From Tepidanaerobacter syntrophicus (lineage in GTDB: Bacteria > Bacillota > Thermosediminibacteria > Thermosediminibacterales > Tepidanaerobacteraceae), in assembly GCF_001485475.2 (NCBI RefSeq), contig NZ_DF977002.1, positions 218,426 through 282,425 on the forward strand: a stretch of 64,000 bases of DNA, read 5' to 3'. Each line of letters starts with the position of its first letter. The first letter of the stretch is position 1. The notes beneath the pieces are model-generated. The model searched no databases. It was not told the origin of the DNA and saw only the letters and a program-made list of their open reading frames with translations. Made by a program: the position numbers and the translations under genes. Below are positions 63,001 to 64,000 of the stretch, one piece after another.

Positions 63001-63159
63001 TATCTCTTCCGGGGAGCCATTTTGCGGACCATCATCAGAAAGAGTATTTATGTAAGTTTCACCATACACGCTATTTGCATTAAAAAAAGCTTGAGAAGAA
63101 ATTATAATCAAAGCTAACAAAAAAATTGCGATTTTATTTTTTTGCTGTTTAATATTCAT
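60100..63159 (-). CDS. Large exported Ig-like domain protein
   Basis: A 1019-residue protein from ATG 63159 (SD GGAGG, 10 nt). It has a signal peptide (FLLALIIISSQAFF, cleavage near VYG), then Big_5/SbsA-type Ig domains (ENTYPLNNQTQVEVKPTIKI, FNPEITESQLKSEE) and TIG-like units (VITLNKTGSVVENYDEDVPI). A C-terminal domain of about 200 residues (DDTKFGKAMGDLLRSEDTLV to the end) has no family I know. It is the first gene of the operon, 10 bp before the giant gene. It is likely a structural part of the same surface assembly. Confidence 0.82.
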   Translation of the reverse strand: MNIKQQKNKIAIFLLALIIISSQAFFNANSVYGETYINTLSDDGPQNGSPEEIIENTYPLNNQTQVEVKPTIKITFKYPIEILDKSKIILKTGDDSYPVDEEEIYLSEDEKTLCFDVGRIGKPPLMRNTLYRFAVLEGAVKLKDYEITNRDIIVNFITRSAGQSPKILGYSSDVSGSDDITSISGTGLSADGSVYIRFDRNIKWAKNTDKERLLENTKLYRIPKPLETDYDDSGNLYDKVFEFNPEITESQLKSEEYQQETAVKDIEIVNGNTVKVTPALPYLNLTQYHLIIKKEFIEDMNGYALENDVDFYFWTIPKTEKTPLSWYGIQDMVPDTIKDDPLTGGKVCTVNGTWAYGPENPFVFYIEGRVLPRAGEISFLKRITLVEGYAPETAVKISKVRFEYYNEGDKQKTKLVIYPENSLDWGKYYILSISKDVLQDRSGTFLPRFDMKFTVGGKRNGDIGIYKTEPDTFRLSDIYKGTASFIIKGYNFNEDIEYIKLKMISGKNAGMISETIDKKYIEFSSITELNVKVEDPNVIDSIYKGGSGEYSIEIFFNDGRSVSNPNTTVKVLSAGKPQVIATEPAGGTWSNEKMLNPKTIDGTTRYFLKITFEDENDRLQFDKEKGLSLLQTSTVFSEGQNEVSMIDQEFLNYIQNLEDIAKRDAYIANYIFIKDRTANRAYLFVPVKPLMSQTVYSVMINEGIVYFAGAEEDTERNEKVSWTFTTMATPVITLNKTGSVVENYDEDVPIILYGDFLYEGSVKVYFNNIPSRRVKISTDDDGKTILKVYLPAGSDRLDPGIYSILVQNDKDHKTEVFGALSVVKEGDYVPNEDYKIIDDTKFGKAMGDLLRSEDTLVLNRNYTDRRLVEIDLDDIMGADSLIRKICFDGRRNDRISTLKTFSKWADIIFYNVGIDDYSRDKKACAVLGRTDPLAARNLKQKLAGQKIKSEFIQVSCENLDFTRFKVVIPFKESDGENLKVIRYDPAMLEFFEEDFSIDIFSKTVTVEETDPGIFVVVED

Positions 63160-63218
63160 GCCGGCACTTCCTCCATCCCATACGCTTAACGCTTGCTAAT
63201 TCTTATCCATTTTTCCTT

Positions 63219-63227
63219 ATTATACCA
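63219..63227 (-). promoter_or_regulatory. Extended -10 promoter of the surface operon
   Basis: TGGTATAAT on the minus strand (TATAAT at 63224-63219), about 60 nt before ATG 63159. The -35 (TTAGAA, 17-bp spacer) is poor. The divergent chromate transporter gene starts 142 bp away; 63160-63365 shows nothing further. Confidence 0.55.
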
Positions 63228-63365
63228 TAGAATTACATAAATTCTAACTTATCGAAGAAAACTTTTGCAAAAGGAATGGGGGGCCGTCCTCGCCTTCTAA
63301 TATTTTTGCTTTTCCATGATATAAGTGTTAAACTTTTTAGTAGACTAGCAAAGGGGTGGTGCAGG

Positions 63366-63908
63366 ATGGAAGAGCTTTGGAAACTTTTTATCGTTTTTTG
63401 CCGAATTGGAGCATTTACATTTGGCGGTGGCTATGCGATGCTTCCCCTTATCCAAAAAGAGGTTGTGGAAAAGAATCACTGGGCAACAGATGAAGAAGTT
63501 ATAGATTATTATGCCATTGGCCAGTGCACACCGGGGATAATTGCAGTAAACACTGCAACTTTTATAGGTTTTAAGCAGAGGGGAATAATAGGTGCAATAG
63601 TTGCTACATGCGGCGTTGTTTTTCCTTCCGTTGTAGTAATTAGCGTTATTGCAGCCTATCTCACTAATTTTGAGGATTATGCAGTGGTTCAGCATGCCTT
63701 CGGAGGAATAAGAGTCGCTGTGGCAGCTCTTATCTTAAACACAATAATCAAAATGTGGAGAACATCTGTAAAGGATTGGCTGGGAATTATTATATTTTCC
63801 GGATCTTTTTTAGCAGTGGCTTTTTTTAATATTTCTCCTATTCCTGTAGTTGTGATTTCTGCGCTTCTGGGAATATCCGGGATGCGTGTGAGGACTGATG
63901 TAAAATGA
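63366..63908 (+). CDS. Chromate transporter family protein, first subunit
   Basis: A 180-residue hydrophobic protein from ATG 63366 (SD AAGGGGTGG; the longer frame to 63276 lacks an SD). It has the CHR-domain motifs FCRIGAFTFGGGYAMLPLIQ, GQCTPGIIAVNTATFIGFK and five or six membrane helices. It is the short-chain type, half the size of full ChrA, which works as a heterodimer with the next gene. The substrate is chromate/sulfate by family; the real one in an anaerobe is uncertain. Confidence 0.9.
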   Translation: MEELWKLFIVFCRIGAFTFGGGYAMLPLIQKEVVEKNHWATDEEVIDYYAIGQCTPGIIAVNTATFIGFKQRGIIGAIVATCGVVFPSVVVISVIAAYLTNFEDYAVVQHAFGGIRVAVAALILNTIIKMWRTSVKDWLGIIIFSGSFLAVAFFNISPIPVVVISALLGISGMRVRTDVK

Positions 63909-64000
63909 TATATATAAGATTATTCGTGGAATTTTTTAAGGCAGGTTTATTTGCAATAGGCGGCGGTCTTGCGACTATCCCCTTTCTCCAGGATATATCA
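63905..64000 (+). CDS. Chromate transporter family protein, second subunit (partial)
   Basis: ATG 63905 overlaps the stop of the first subunit (ATGA). The 32 visible residues read IRLFVEFFKAGLFAIGGGLA, then TIPFLQDIS, the start of the partner CHR half-transporter. The gene runs off the right edge of the window. Confidence 0.88.
   Translation, partial: MIYIRLFVEFFKAGLFAIGGGLATIPFLQDIS

Noticed and set aside
1-64000. tRNA or rRNA genes
   Set aside because: I found no cloverleaf with a GTTCGA-type T-loop or rRNA-like sequence on either strand by reading; a tRNAscan run would settle it.

Overview
The window looks like the chromosome of a low-GC, anaerobic Gram-positive bacterium of the class Clostridia. 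It has strong SD sequences, SLH-domain surface proteins, a PyrR-type pyr attenuator, LDH, ammonia/peptide-type metabolism and a large amount of dispersed palindromic repeat DNA. A Tepidanaerobacter/Thermosediminibacter-like organism is my best guess, made from gene content only and not verified.

Region 1 (1-13.5 kb) is an accessory region and a gene graveyard. After a cobalamin-type radical SAM protein (partial), a small membrane protein and an L-lactate dehydrogenase-like gene come two nearly identical Rpn/PD-(D/E)XK nuclease genes. They form ~1.2 kb direct repeats around a GNAT-type toxin-antitoxin pair, a VapBC-like remnant and prophage tail fragments. A flavin oxidoreductase follows. Next come a second set of prophage fragments (terminase, tail tube, tape measure), a decayed AbiE type IV toxin-antitoxin locus fused to the terminase fragment, a lipoprotein-methyltransferase chimera, a decayed BlaI/BlaR1 pair and an FtsX fragment. 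Two families of short palindromic repeats are scattered between these genes.

Region 2 (13.5-33.8 kb, almost all minus strand) is core genome: a major S-layer protein with a consensus promoter and a structured ~240-nt leader, a FemX-like/Lon-family pair, CTP synthase (pyrG), a metallo-hydrolase, argS, and the pyrimidine operon pyrB-pyrC-carB-pyrK-pyrD-pyrF-pyrE behind a PyrR attenuator. PyrG lacks its catalytic glutaminase cysteine, and carA is missing from the operon. Both points suggest ammonia rather than glutamine as nitrogen donor.

Region 3 (34-43 kb, plus strand) is a complete shikimate to phenylalanine/tyrosine cluster: pheA, then aroF-tyrA-aroB-aroA-aroC-aroH-type chorismate mutase-aroE-aroK-aroQ. 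Between pheA and aroF lie a consensus promoter, a short ORF with 12 aromatic codons out of 17 and an intrinsic terminator directly before aroF. This reads as an aromatic-amino-acid attenuator.

Region 4 (42.7-50.3 kb) holds murI, a slipin, an Orn/Lys/Arg decarboxylase, a radical SAM/ArsR pair and an ACT-domain/DUF711 pair. It ends in a convergent intergenic region with a dense DnaA-box cluster (50418-50533).

Region 5 (50.7-63.2 kb, minus strand) is a tightly packed four-gene operon of exported proteins of 1019, 2082, 550 and 501 residues, rich in Ig-like and about ten IPT/TIG domains. Only the last carries SLH domains. It looks like an undescribed cell-surface assembly. The window closes with a two-subunit chromate-type transporter, the second gene cut by the end.
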